Origin: Yaniella halotolerans DSM 15476
GTDB lineage: Bacteria > Actinomycetota > Actinomycetes > Actinomycetales > Micrococcaceae
Assembly (NCBI RefSeq): GCF_000420805.1
Contig: NZ_ATVQ01000001.1
Coordinates: 496,001-560,000 of the forward strand
Length of the DNA: 64,000 nucleotides
Direction of reading: 5' to 3'
Shown here: positions 1 through 8,158 of the stretch, piece after piece
How positions within the stretch are numbered: position 1 is the first letter of the stretch
How the letters are laid out: each line of letters opens with the position of its first letter
Made by a program: the position numbers and the translations under genes
The notes under the pieces: generated by a model
Told to the model about the DNA's origin: nothing
What the model saw: the letters and a program-made list of their open reading frames with translations, nothing else
Database searches by the model: none

Positions 1-2
1 TC

Positions 3-917
3 GACAATGGCAAAAGACTCCAATACCGTTGGCTAATCATCGCAACAGGCTCGGAACCCCGTGATCTCATGGTGCCCGGCAAGGAATTATCTGGGCTTCA
101 TTCCGTTCGCACGGTGGAAGATGCCGATGCCCTGCGAGAATGTTTCACTAACGGTGGGCATACGGTCTTTATCGGCGGCGGATTCTTGAATCTTGAGGTG
201 GCAGCTGAAGCCGCCCGCCACGGTTCAGTCACCGTTCTGGAAGTCGCACCACAAATCCTTGGACGTGTGCTGAGTCGCCCAGCCGCTGAGGCATTAGCCA
301 AACACCATCAACAGCTTGGTGTCGACATCCGGTGCGGTACCTCAATACGAGCTATCCTTGGCGAAAACAATAAAGTCGCCGCAGTAGAGCTGGAAGATGG
401 CGAACGTATAGCTGCAGCGCGCGTAGTAGTTTCGGTTGGAGCTACGGCGCGCGATGAGCTTGCAGCTCAAGCGGGTCTGGTGACCGATGCAGGGATCATT
501 GTCGATGAACAACTTCGGACCAGCGATGACAGTATCTTTGCTATTGGCGATTGCGCCGTCTTTCCAAGCGTTTATGCAGACAGCACTATGCGTGTGGAAT
601 CTGTCCAAAATGCGACTGACCAAGCACGACACGTCGCCTCGGTCATAACAAAGGGCTCACTGGAAGATTATCAGGCGCTCCCGTGGTTCTGGAGTATTCA
701 GGGAACCCAGCGCGTACAGATTGCAGGTCTGGCACTTCCTGACGACGACACAAGAGTTGTACAGCACGATGAGGCCACAGGAAAGCTAGTCGTTGAGCGT
801 CTGCGAGACGATCGTCTGGTAGCAGTTGAAACTATCAACGCTCCTGGCCCTCACATGAAGGCCAGGAAAACGCTCGCAGCCTCGGTAACGCATCTGGCGT
901 CTCAAGTAGCGAGCTAA
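3..917 (+). CDS. Ferredoxin--NAD(P)+ reductase family flavoprotein, 5' end outside window
   Basis: Open from the left edge of the window in the frame beginning at base 3, so the N-terminal FAD-binding segment is missing. Visible in order: the IATGSEP strand at the window edge, a second Rossmann motif (VFIGGGFLNLE) for NAD(P)H, the FAD-contacting IFAIGDCAVFP segment, and a C-terminal Reductase_C domain beginning around LPWFWSIQG. This is the architecture of FAD-dependent reductases that pass electrons from NADH to a [2Fe-2S] ferredoxin or Rieske protein serving an oxygenase or P450. The partner is not in the window; it may lie to the left. Ends 60 bases before a convergent O-demethylase gene, with a shared hairpin between them. 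Substrate partner is unknown; family assignment is firm. Confidence 0.88.
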   Translation, partial: DNGKRLQYRWLIIATGSEPRDLMVPGKELSGLHSVRTVEDADALRECFTNGGHTVFIGGGFLNLEVAAEAARHGSVTVLEVAPQILGRVLSRPAAEALAKHHQQLGVDIRCGTSIRAILGENNKVAAVELEDGERIAAARVVVSVGATARDELAAQAGLVTDAGIIVDEQLRTSDDSIFAIGDCAVFPSVYADSTMRVESVQNATDQARHVASVITKGSLEDYQALPWFWSIQGTQRVQIAGLALPDDDTRVVQHDEATGKLVVERLRDDRLVAVETINAPGPHMKARKTLAASVTHLASQVAS

Positions 918-926
918 TGTCAGAGT

Positions 927-963
927 AATGGGCGGTGACGGGAAATTCCCATCACCGCCCATT
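927..963. terminator. Bidirectional hairpin terminator between convergent genes
   Basis: A 17-bp stem with one mismatch (arms 927-943 and 947-963, 3-nt loop) sits between the reductase stop (917) and the stop of the convergent O-demethylase (977). The arms start AATGGGCGG and end CCGCCCATT, so T-rich flanks are short on both strands. Position and symmetry support termination for both genes. Confidence 0.75.
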
Positions 964-976
964 ATGCACCGGGTGG

Positions 977-2338
977 TTATGCGCGATATGTAGTGCGAGC
1001 GAATTCCGTCAGTGGAGCTGGTTGGACCGTTGCACGGATCTGCACCTGCACGTGATCTTCGACCTGCAACTTCGACGATGGGGTGTCTTCACCCCATTTC
1101 ACCACCACTTCGGTTCCCGGTTCCGCAAATTGTGGATCAACCACAGCCAGGGAGAGCATGGCCCGTTCATTGGCGGAGTATCCCGTCCACGTGGACAGCC
1201 CAATGGTCCGTCCATTGACCTCGACCCGGTCGAAATGGAATGTATCATAGAGCGCCATCGGCAGATTGATGAATTTCGCGCCCGGGCCATCTTGAAACAT
1301 CGAGGCATACGCTTTGCCGACGTCGTCACCGTTCCACACCAAGGTCACTTTCTGACGGGCTCCCTCTGCTGACGTGTGTTCAAGGGCGTCACGACCGATA
1401 AAGTCATGGTCAAAGGAAATGATCTTGCCGTAGTCGAGTTCATACGGTGTGAAGTAGTAGTCTTCAATGTTTTCGGAATAAAAGCTCCCACCCAGTGGCG
1501 AGATGGTCTCGTAGGCGTTGTCATCCAGCCACCGACGGTAGTCGGCGAGTCGTTCACCGGTATAAATGGCAGGCAGGGGTCGCGGTAGCCACCCTGATTC
1601 TAGTGCGTTGGTGTGATAAGCGCGTGCACCGACCTGGACGAGGCCGTGCTGTTTCCCGGAGGCCAAGATGGCACCGTGTACCGCGTCGTGATGCTCCCAC
1701 GGTCCCCAAATTTCAACACCGGGCTCCCCCGCCATGCCGTGACGCAGCACGCGCACGGGCTTATCGGCGATGGTCACCGTGGTCATGTTGAAGAATTTGA
1801 GCTTCGGCGGTTGTGCGCCCATGGCCTCGGCCAGCACTTCCATAGCGCCGGGGCCTTGGAGCTGATAGCGGTACAGTTCTGGTGGTCCTTGGCGGACCGC
1901 GGAGCTGTCGTCGCGGCGAATTTCGACGTCATAGTTACCAGTTTCGGCGTGATACTGCATCCAGTTGATCGACGGCGGAATGCCAACCGCACGATATTCG
2001 TTCTCATCGAGATGAAAGAGGATGTTGTCTCCGATGATGTAGCCGTCATAGTTCACCGCGACGAATTGTTTGGCCTTGTCAACGGGAAAGTTTTCCATCG
2101 AGTTGATGGCGAGGTCTTTGATCAGGCGCAGGGCGTCGGGGCCTTTGAGGTTGAGATCGACCATGTGGTGCGACTGGTCGTAGATGACTGCTGTTTTGCG
2201 CCAGGCGAGTTGTTCATCTCGCCAGTTCGAAAATTCTGGGGCCAGCCGCGGAACGACCGACGGTGGTGTCTGGGCCTCCCACAACAGATTGACGGCGCTG
2301 CCGGCCTGCTGAATGGCTTCTTCAAGATTCTTGGACAT
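977..2338 (-). CDS. LigM-like tetrahydrofolate-dependent O-demethylase (aminomethyltransferase family)
   Basis: 453 aa. It matches what I know of LigM, the vanillate/3-O-methylgallate O-demethylase that transfers a methyl group to tetrahydrofolate: the conserved stretches APEFSNWRDEQLAWR, SHHMVDLNL, LRHGMAGEPGVEIWG, NALESGWLPRPLPAIYTG and GGSFYSENIEDYY are all present at the expected spacing, and length is close to LigM (about 470). The start at 2338 is chosen over an upstream frame start at 2374 because AAGGAG lies six bases before it and family homology begins there. It is a single gene, facing away from the M20 amidohydrolase. A role in folate C1 metabolism fits the sarcosine oxidase operon 4 kb away; demethylation of an aromatic methoxyl group would also fit the catabolic island. 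Exact methyl donor is unknown. Confidence 0.8.
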   Translation of the reverse strand: MSKNLEEAIQQAGSAVNLLWEAQTPPSVVPRLAPEFSNWRDEQLAWRKTAVIYDQSHHMVDLNLKGPDALRLIKDLAINSMENFPVDKAKQFVAVNYDGYIIGDNILFHLDENEYRAVGIPPSINWMQYHAETGNYDVEIRRDDSSAVRQGPPELYRYQLQGPGAMEVLAEAMGAQPPKLKFFNMTTVTIADKPVRVLRHGMAGEPGVEIWGPWEHHDAVHGAILASGKQHGLVQVGARAYHTNALESGWLPRPLPAIYTGERLADYRRWLDDNAYETISPLGGSFYSENIEDYYFTPYELDYGKIISFDHDFIGRDALEHTSAEGARQKVTLVWNGDDVGKAYASMFQDGPGAKFINLPMALYDTFHFDRVEVNGRTIGLSTWTGYSANERAMLSLAVVDPQFAEPGTEVVVKWGEDTPSSKLQVEDHVQVQIRATVQPAPLTEFARTTYRA

Positions 2339-2543
2339 GAACACTCCTTGTAATGCTTGACGCTGCGGCCACACTCCCAGTATCTGCGTGCTAGCTCACT
2401 TTGAAAAGCACATCGCGGTGCGGTTGTAACGCACCTGCAGCTCGGATGCGCTATCGATAGCGGGGGTCGATACACTGAAGCCAAGTCCACGGGTGAGCGT
2501 CCCGGCTGACCCGATGTCTTTGCTGATCCCACGGGAGGTTTCC

Positions 2544-3767
2544 TTGGCCGTAGACATACTGCATGAACTGGATGAACTGCTCGCTGAACAACGAGCCCTG
2601 TATCGCGATCTGCATCTGCAACCTGAACTCAGCATGCAGGAACATAACACCGCACAAAGAATAAACAACGAGCTGGACACACTGGATATAGAAGTTCAGC
2701 GCATCGGCGGCACTGGTGTGGTCGCCGTGCTACGCAACGGTGACGGGCCCACTATCATGGCCCGCGCAGACACCGATGCCTTACCACTGTCCGAACAAAC
2801 CGGGTTGGACTACGCATCGAAGATAGATGGTGTCATGCATGCCTGCGGCCACGATATGCATGTGGCCACGCTGTTGGGCGCGGTGAAAGTGTTGGCTGCC
2901 AAGCCGCAGGCCTGGGCAGGAACCTATATTGCCGTGTTCCAACCGGGCGAGGAGATCGCTGCCGGAGCCCAAGCAATGCTGGATGATGGTCTGGTCGAGA
3001 AGATCCCGCGCCCCGAGGTTGCCCTGGCACAACATGTCATGCCCACTGAAGCTGGCACCATCGGCACCAGCGCCGGACCGATTTTATCTGCCGGGGATTC
3101 CCTCAAAATAACCGTGCACGGACAAGGCGCCCACGGATCGATGCCGCACAACAGTATTGATCCGGTAGTACTGGCCTCCTCCATTGTGCTGCAGCTGCAA
3201 ACCATCGTCTCGCGAGAAACCCATCCTGGTGAATTCGCGGTTGTGACCGTTGGTGCGCTCAATGCGGGAACAAAGTCGAATATCATCCCCGATCGCGCGG
3301 AACTCTTATTGAATCTGCGCACCTACGACGAGGCAGTACGCGAGCGCATCATGAAATCCATTGAACGTATTGTGCACGGTATGTGCCAAGCCGCTGGGTC
3401 ACCGCTGGACCCAGCGTTTGCCTACTATGACCAGTTCCCGTTGACCACGAATGATGCTGAGGTCAATGCAAAGGTGACCGAAGCATTCACGGAATTTTTT
3501 GGCAGCAAAGCCGTTTATCAGACCGATCCATACACCGCGTCTGAAGACTTCAGCCGTCTCCCCGATGCATTTGGTATCCCGTATACCTACTGGGTGATTG
3601 GCTCCGTTGAGGCTGAAAAGTATCGTCAGGCGGTTGCCGAAGGCACGGTTGCCCAAAACATCCCCGCAAATCATTCGCCGGCTTTCGCACCGGACATTGA
3701 CCCGACGCTAGAGACCGGAATCCAAACACACGTGGTAGCCGCACTGGCCTACCTCGCTGCACCGTAG
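2544..3767 (+). CDS. M20-family amidohydrolase (hippurate/N-acyl-amino-acid hydrolase type)
   Basis: About 407 aa. Metallopeptidase M20D features are clear: RADTDALPL, the metal-binding HACGHDMHVATLLG, QPGEE with the general-base glutamate, HVMPTEAGT, the dimerisation/oxyanion HGQGAHGSMPH and the C-terminal SEDFS. These enzymes hydrolyse N-acyl amino acids or similar amides in the cytoplasm using two divalent metals. Start is not obvious: no ATG has a ribosome site. GGGAGG at 2533-2538 is five bases before an in-frame TTG at 2544, which I prefer; in-frame ATG (2514) and GTG (2493) lie upstream without a Shine-Dalgarno. Single gene, divergent from the O-demethylase. Substrate unknown. Confidence 0.85.
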   Translation: MAVDILHELDELLAEQRALYRDLHLQPELSMQEHNTAQRINNELDTLDIEVQRIGGTGVVAVLRNGDGPTIMARADTDALPLSEQTGLDYASKIDGVMHACGHDMHVATLLGAVKVLAAKPQAWAGTYIAVFQPGEEIAAGAQAMLDDGLVEKIPRPEVALAQHVMPTEAGTIGTSAGPILSAGDSLKITVHGQGAHGSMPHNSIDPVVLASSIVLQLQTIVSRETHPGEFAVVTVGALNAGTKSNIIPDRAELLLNLRTYDEAVRERIMKSIERIVHGMCQAAGSPLDPAFAYYDQFPLTTNDAEVNAKVTEAFTEFFGSKAVYQTDPYTASEDFSRLPDAFGIPYTYWVIGSVEAEKYRQAVAEGTVAQNIPANHSPAFAPDIDPTLETGIQTHVVAALAYLAAP

Positions 3768-3894
3768 CAACGACGATATCGTCCACGGCCCCAACGCCGT
3801 CTATGAGCCACCGTCAAGAGACCCTCAACGGGTGACCGCAACAATCTGACTCGACAGTCTCTGCCAGCGAGCTATCCCGCAGTACACTGGGCTC

Positions 3895-4263
3895 ATGGAT
3901 ACGCTGCAGCAATACCTGGAAACCGTCCCGAACCAAGAGCATCGAAACAGCATGCAGCACCTCATTGAGTGGGTGGCCGCGAACTTTCCGGATCTGAACC
4001 TTGAGATCAAATGGAATCAGCCGATGATGCTTCACAACCAAACATTCATTATCGGCTTCAGTGCAGCCGCAAAGTATGTTTCGATTGCACCCGAAACGGC
4101 CGTTTTGCACGAATTCCTCGATCGCATCATCCAGACCGGCTATGGGCACACGAAGATGAAATTCCAGATCAAATGGAACCAAGAGATCGATTATGCGCTC
4201 TTGAGTGACATCATCGAGCGCAGCATTGAATTCAAAAAGGGTTCAACAACGTTCTGGGCCTAA
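3895..4263 (+). CDS. DUF1801 / YdhG-like small protein (iron-chaperone annotated family)
   Basis: 122 aa, full length for the family. Diagnostic stretches are LEIKWNQPMM, FIIGFSAAAKYVSIAPE and the C-terminal MKFQIKWNQEIDY, typical of DUF1801 proteins related to Bacillus YdhG/Fra, described as intracellular iron chaperones. ATG at 3895. There is no signal peptide, so it is cytoplasmic. Stands alone between an amidohydrolase and an amidase. The fold assignment is good; iron handling in this organism is only inherited annotation. Confidence 0.75.
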   Translation: MDTLQQYLETVPNQEHRNSMQHLIEWVAANFPDLNLEIKWNQPMMLHNQTFIIGFSAAAKYVSIAPETAVLHEFLDRIIQTGYGHTKMKFQIKWNQEIDYALLSDIIERSIEFKKGSTTFWA

Positions 4264-4316
4264 CGGATTGTAGCCTGAACCACCTATCGTTCGCGCCGGG
4301 GTGCTAATGTGCGATT

Positions 4317-5783
4317 ATGAAATCCCATAATCCGCCCGCGCATGCCGCGGATTTATCCGTCATCGATGCCGCCCACGCGCTGCGCTGCGGGGAGCTCACC
4401 GCGGTTGAACTCCTAGAGGCTCAGCTTGACCGTATTGCGCAACGCAATGGTGGCGAACCAAGTTTTGATGGCGATGAGCAATCGATTAATGCCTGGGCGC
4501 GAGTGTATCCCCAACGTGGTCGACAGCAGGCCATAGCCGCCGATCAGCGGCTGAGAACCGAAGCGGACAGCGCACCAGCACTGTGCGGGATTCCCTGGGG
4601 CGCCAAAGATCTTTTTCCAGTTGCACAGCTACCTGTAACGGCGTCTTCTCGTGTGCTCGAGCACAACATTGCACAACGATCCGCGGCGGTCGTTGAGCAT
4701 TTGGAAGCACAATCCATGGTGTTGTTGGGGCACACCCACACTCATGAGTTTGCGGCCGGTGGTTCAACCGATCAGGTGGGCAATCCGTGGGATCTCAACA
4801 AGTCCGCCGGCGGGTCAAGCGGTGGATCGGCTGCTGCCATTGCCGCCGGCATGGTCCCGGCAGCCCTGGGCACCGACACCGCCGGATCGGTTCGCATTCC
4901 CGCGTCACTGTGCGGGATTGCGGCCATTAAACCATCCTTCAATCAAGTGCCCACGACCGGGGTCATACCACTTGCACCAACACTTGATCATGTCGGTGCT
5001 ATGGCTCGGACCGTAGCTGACTGTGCGCTGCTGCTCAATGAAATGAGTCAGGCTCCTATGGCAGGGCTTCCGTGGATGGGATGGGGCGACCCGAGCCTAA
5101 ACTTAGCCACCCAGCCGGATTTGAGCCGACGGCCGCTGGCCGGCACGCGCATTGCAGTTACCCAGCGCACTATGATCGACCTGGTTGACGACGATGTTGT
5201 TGAAGCCGTGGACGACGCTCGTGCAGCGTGTGAGCGATTGGGCGCAACGATCGTGGAACTGTCGGCTCCGGTGGAGATGAATAAAACCGACTACGACACC
5301 ATTTTGTTGGCCGAGGCGCGCAGCTACCATGCCCGCTATGCGGAACACGAGGAACTGTATCGGGGCAGTACGCGAGACTTTTTGGCGTTTGGGGCACCCG
5401 AGATGTCCGTCAGCCAGTATTTAGCATCGCAGCATGCGCGCATCGAGGCCACCGACCGTTGGCGCAACTGGTTCCGGGGCCACGGCATTGATGCGCTGCT
5501 GGAGCCAACCCAGGCGATTCCGGCACCCAAACGCGGCAGTGGTTATGATGCCGATCAAGCGGTTGGCGGAGAAGACCCAATGACCTTATTTACTGCGCTG
5601 TGGAACTTTACCGGGTTTCCTGCGGTGACCGTTCCCACCGCGCTTGGATCACGCAGTGGGTTACCGATGAGCATCTCGCTGATTTCTGGTCCCGGCCAAG
5701 AACATCGGGCAGTGCGCATCGGTTTGGCACTACAACGTTATGAATTTCCGTCGTTGACCCCGGTGTCAGCGTCCTCGTTATAA
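4317..5783 (+). CDS. Amidase signature family enzyme
   Basis: 488 aa. The Ser-cisSer-Lys catalytic triad of the amidase signature family is visible: lysine in [10 protein letters not shown] (about residue 97), the glycine/serine-rich [16 protein letters not shown] (about 162-177) and the nucleophile serine in [16 protein letters not shown] (about 184-199). Such enzymes hydrolyse carboxamides; relatives include GatA, AtzE and allophanate hydrolase. There are no gatB/gatC genes beside it, so a tRNA-amidotransferase role is unlikely. Its 3' end overlaps the convergent lipoprotein gene by 46 bases. Substrate cannot be read from sequence. Confidence 0.85.
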   Translation: MKSHNPPAHAADLSVIDAAHALRCGELTAVELLEAQLDRIAQRNGGEPSFDGDEQSINAWARVYPQRGRQQAIAADQRLRTEADSAPALCGIPWGAKDLFPVAQLPVTASSRVLEHNIAQRSAAVVEHLEAQSMVLLGHTHTHEFAAGGSTDQVGNPWDLNKSAGGSSGGSAAAIAAGMVPAALGTDTAGSVRIPASLCGIAAIKPSFNQVPTTGVIPLAPTLDHVGAMARTVADCALLLNEMSQAPMAGLPWMGWGDPSLNLATQPDLSRRPLAGTRIAVTQRTMIDLVDDDVVEAVDDARAACERLGATIVELSAPVEMNKTDYDTILLAEARSYHARYAEHEELYRGSTRDFLAFGAPEMSVSQYLASQHARIEATDRWRNWFRGHGIDALLEPTQAIPAPKRGSGYDADQAVGGEDPMTLFTALWNFTGFPAVTVPTALGSRSGLPMSISLISGPGQEHRAVRIGLALQRYEFPSLTPVSASSL

Positions 5784-6295
5784 CAAGCACTCCAAGCAGA
5801 AATTTCTAACTGCGTCCCACCATCCTCGACGCTGCGCAACGCCACCATGTAGGCATCCTCGGTCACCAAACCCTGCTCGGTGCCGGCCTTGTCTTCGGTG
5901 ACCGACATATTCGTGGCGAGCCGCCAACCGTGCTCGACATGCAGCACATTGACGAGGTCATCAATAACTTCCGCTGCATCGGTTCCGTCAGCCAACGGCA
6001 CCAGCGTTTCACCGGGATAGTACAGCGCGGCACCAGCATTGCCGGTCTCAATGCCCTGACAGACCCGTGGTGCAGCATCGTGGTCTGCTAGCTCGGGCAG
6101 CGGCCGGGTGGTATCGACAACATCGTCGGGCACCAAGTCTCGAATAAGCTGCATGGTGGCGATACTGCCCTCGCGCGCTTCGGCTGCGTCAATCCACTCG
6201 CGTTCCTCGGACTCGTTGACACACCCCAGCAGTCCGCCGGCCAAGATGCCGACCGCCACCAAGCTTGGTGCCCTGAAACTCAACCATTGCTGCAT
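5738..6295 (-). CDS. Small secreted lipoprotein of unknown function
   Basis: About 185 aa from ATG 6295; an upstream in-frame ATG (6325) has no better ribosome site. The N-terminus is a lipoprotein signal: a hydrophobic stretch (SLVAVGILAGG) ending in the lipobox LLGC, then an acidic linker rich in Glu/Ser. The rest is acidic, soluble, with no domain I recognise. Expected to be anchored on the outer face of the membrane. It overlaps the amidase tail-to-tail by 46 bases, so the two 3' ends are read on both strands. No function proposed. Confidence 0.7.
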   Translation of the reverse strand: MQQWLSFRAPSLVAVGILAGGLLGCVNESEEREWIDAAEAREGSIATMQLIRDLVPDDVVDTTRPLPELADHDAAPRVCQGIETGNAGAALYYPGETLVPLADGTDAAEVIDDLVNVLHVEHGWRLATNMSVTEDKAGTEQGLVTEDAYMVALRSVEDGGTQLEISAWSACYNEDADTGVNDGNS

Positions 6296-6483
6296 GCTCT
6301 TACTGTAGCGAACGTCCCGTCGCATTTTTGATTCGCTCAGGATCGATTCTGATTCCGAAACGATCGGACCCATTGCGCACTAAAAAGCCAGAATACAGCG
6401 AAGTTTTGGAGTCATGAAGTGTAGTTAGGAGCTGTGTATTGAGATTAACACGACGCGTCACCAGGCTATTTACCAAACCTTGA

Positions 6484-6498
6484 CCGGGAACATCCCGG
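6484..6498. promoter_or_regulatory. Palindromic candidate operator in the leader of the sarcosine oxidase operon
   Basis: The 306-base gap between the lipoprotein and soxB contains a perfect 6-3-6 palindrome, CCGGGA-ACA-TCCCGG, about 100 bases before the soxB start. A second small hairpin (TACGAG/CTCGTA, 6567-6582) lies just before the soxB ribosome site. No glycine-riboswitch core was recognisable. The palindrome is a candidate regulator site; the regulator is not identified. Confidence 0.4.
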
Positions 6499-6601
6499 AT
6501 GCCAACCTGAAACTAACTGTAACGCAGCCCACAATTCAAGATTGGTTCACACGAAACGCAACCTCTACGAGCACGCTCGTATAAAGGACTTGATACGCGT
6601 C

Positions 6602-7876
6602 ATGACGACACAACATTCCGGCAAAAAACGTTCCCGCTATTCGGCATTCCAACTGTTTTCCAAGGGCCTTACCCAGGAAGGCTGGCCCGAGGTTTGGTCC
6701 CAGCCTGAGATGAAAAGCAGTTACGATGTGGTGATTATCGGCGGTGGTCTCCACGGCCTCGCCACCGCATACTATCTGGCAAAAAACCACGGCATCACAG
6801 ATATCGCTGTGATCGACAAAGGCTATATCGGAGGCGGCGGTTCCGGCCGCAATACCTCGATTCTGCGGTCCAACTACCTCACCCCAGAAGGCGTGCGTTT
6901 CTATGATCGCTCGCTGAAACTCTATGAAGAGCTCTCCGGGGAGCTGAACTTCAACCTGATGTTTGCTCAGATGGGCCACATGTCGTTGGCCCACGACGAC
7001 GGGGGCATGCGCACCATGCGCTGGCGCGCCGAGGTCAATAAAGCCCAGGGTGTCAATTCCGAGGTCATCGGTCCCGCAGAAGTTGAAGAACTCGTCCCCT
7101 ACATTGACGTCTCCAAAAACACCCGGTATCCGGTACTGGGTGCGCTCTACCACCCACCGGGCGGCACCATTCGCCACGATGCTGTGGTGTGGGGTTATGC
7201 TCGTGCCGCACACGAAATGGGCGTGCACGTTATTCAGCACACCGAAGTGACCGGCATTGACGTCGAAGGCGGCAAAGTCACCGGGGTGCAGACCTCACAG
7301 GGGCGCATCGCCACCGAGACTGCGGTCAACTGTACCGCTGGTTGGGCTTCACTGATTTCCGATATGGCCGGTGTGCGTATGCCGGTTACCACGTCGCCGC
7401 TGCAGGCGGCAGTCACCGAACCGGTCAAGCCGTTCTTGGGCACCGTCGTGGTCTCGGGAACCCTGCACGTGTATGTGAGCCAAACCGACCGCGGTGAACT
7501 CGTATTCGGTGCCAGTGTCGATCCATTTACATCGTATTCGATGCGCGGCACCCTGGAGTTCGTCGAAGGTCTGGCCACCAACGTGCTGAGCCTGATGCCT
7601 TCGCTGTCCAAAATGCGACTGCTGCGCCAGTGGGCGGGCCTGTGTGACATGACTCCGGACTACTCCCCCATCATGGGCGGGACCGAGGTCGATGGCTTCT
7701 ATGTAGATGTTGGGTGGGGCACCTACGGTTTCAAGGCCGGGCCAGTCGCCGGGGAATCCATGGCGGCACTGATCGCCACCGAGAAAACCCCGGAACTGAT
7801 CAAAGGCTTTGGCATGGAGCGCTTCTCGACCGGCCAGCTGGTCGGCGAAAAAGGCGCCGCCGCGGTAGGTCACTAA
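6602..7876 (+). CDS. soxB: Sarcosine oxidase subunit beta
   Basis: 424 aa flavoprotein of the DAO family. After a short tail comes the FAD-binding VVIIGGGLHGLATAYYLAK, followed by SGRNTSILRSNYLTPEG, the region that carries the covalent-FMN histidine neighbourhood in related enzymes, and a C-terminal GFYVDVGWGTYGFKAGPVAGE that closes the FAD site. In heterotetrameric sarcosine oxidase the beta subunit oxidises sarcosine to glycine plus formaldehyde or 5,10-methylene-THF with H2O2 formed. Start at ATG 6602 fits the usual subunit length; an AAGGA lies rather far upstream, and an upstream GTG at 6542 would add 20 unconserved residues. First gene of soxB-soxD-soxAG. Confidence 0.93.
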   Translation: MTTQHSGKKRSRYSAFQLFSKGLTQEGWPEVWSQPEMKSSYDVVIIGGGLHGLATAYYLAKNHGITDIAVIDKGYIGGGGSGRNTSILRSNYLTPEGVRFYDRSLKLYEELSGELNFNLMFAQMGHMSLAHDDGGMRTMRWRAEVNKAQGVNSEVIGPAEVEELVPYIDVSKNTRYPVLGALYHPPGGTIRHDAVVWGYARAAHEMGVHVIQHTEVTGIDVEGGKVTGVQTSQGRIATETAVNCTAGWASLISDMAGVRMPVTTSPLQAAVTEPVKPFLGTVVVSGTLHVYVSQTDRGELVFGASVDPFTSYSMRGTLEFVEGLATNVLSLMPSLSKMRLLRQWAGLCDMTPDYSPIMGGTEVDGFYVDVGWGTYGFKAGPVAGESMAALIATEKTPELIKGFGMERFSTGQLVGEKGAAAVGH

Positions 7877-7903
7877 ACCCGTCTCACCTCAAGGAGCTTC
7901 ACT

Positions 7904-8158
7904 ATGATGCAAATTAACTGCCCGTGGTGCGGACTACGCAATGCCACGGAATTCAAACAACACGGCGAAAAACCGCCACGTCCAGATGTCGCCACCACCA
8001 CGATGGAACAGTGGCACGACTACCTCTACTTCCGCAGCAACCACTGGGGCGTTGTGAAAGAAATGTGGTTCCACTCGGCAGGCTGCCGACAATTCTTCAC
8101 CCTGCACCGCGACACCTTTGCCAATAAAGCCATCCGTTCCGAAGGAGACCCTCGATGA
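7904..8158 (+). CDS. soxD: Sarcosine oxidase subunit delta
   Basis: 84 aa, typical for the small zinc-binding delta subunit. The N-terminal CPWCGLRN supplies zinc ligands and the GCRQFFTLHRDT segment near the C-terminus is the standard SoxD signature. AAGGAG precedes the start with ideal spacing (a second ATG follows directly at 7907). The stop overlaps the soxA start as ATGA, so the two are translationally coupled. Delta is structural in the tetramer. Confidence 0.93.
   Translation: MMQINCPWCGLRNATEFKQHGEKPPRPDVATTTMEQWHDYLYFRSNHWGVVKEMWFHSAGCRQFFTLHRDTFANKAIRSEGDPR

Noticed and set aside
1613-2353. Open frame of 246 codons on the plus strand
   Set aside because: It is fully antisense to the LigM-like gene, has no family signature and no ribosome site; a shadow frame.
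6296-6601. Glycine riboswitch in the sox leader
   Set aside because: The conserved core segments were not recognisable on either strand.
6592-6606. TGATACGCGTCAT before soxB as another island operator
   Set aside because: Only a partial half-site without second arm or abutting -10 box, and it overlaps the start codon region.
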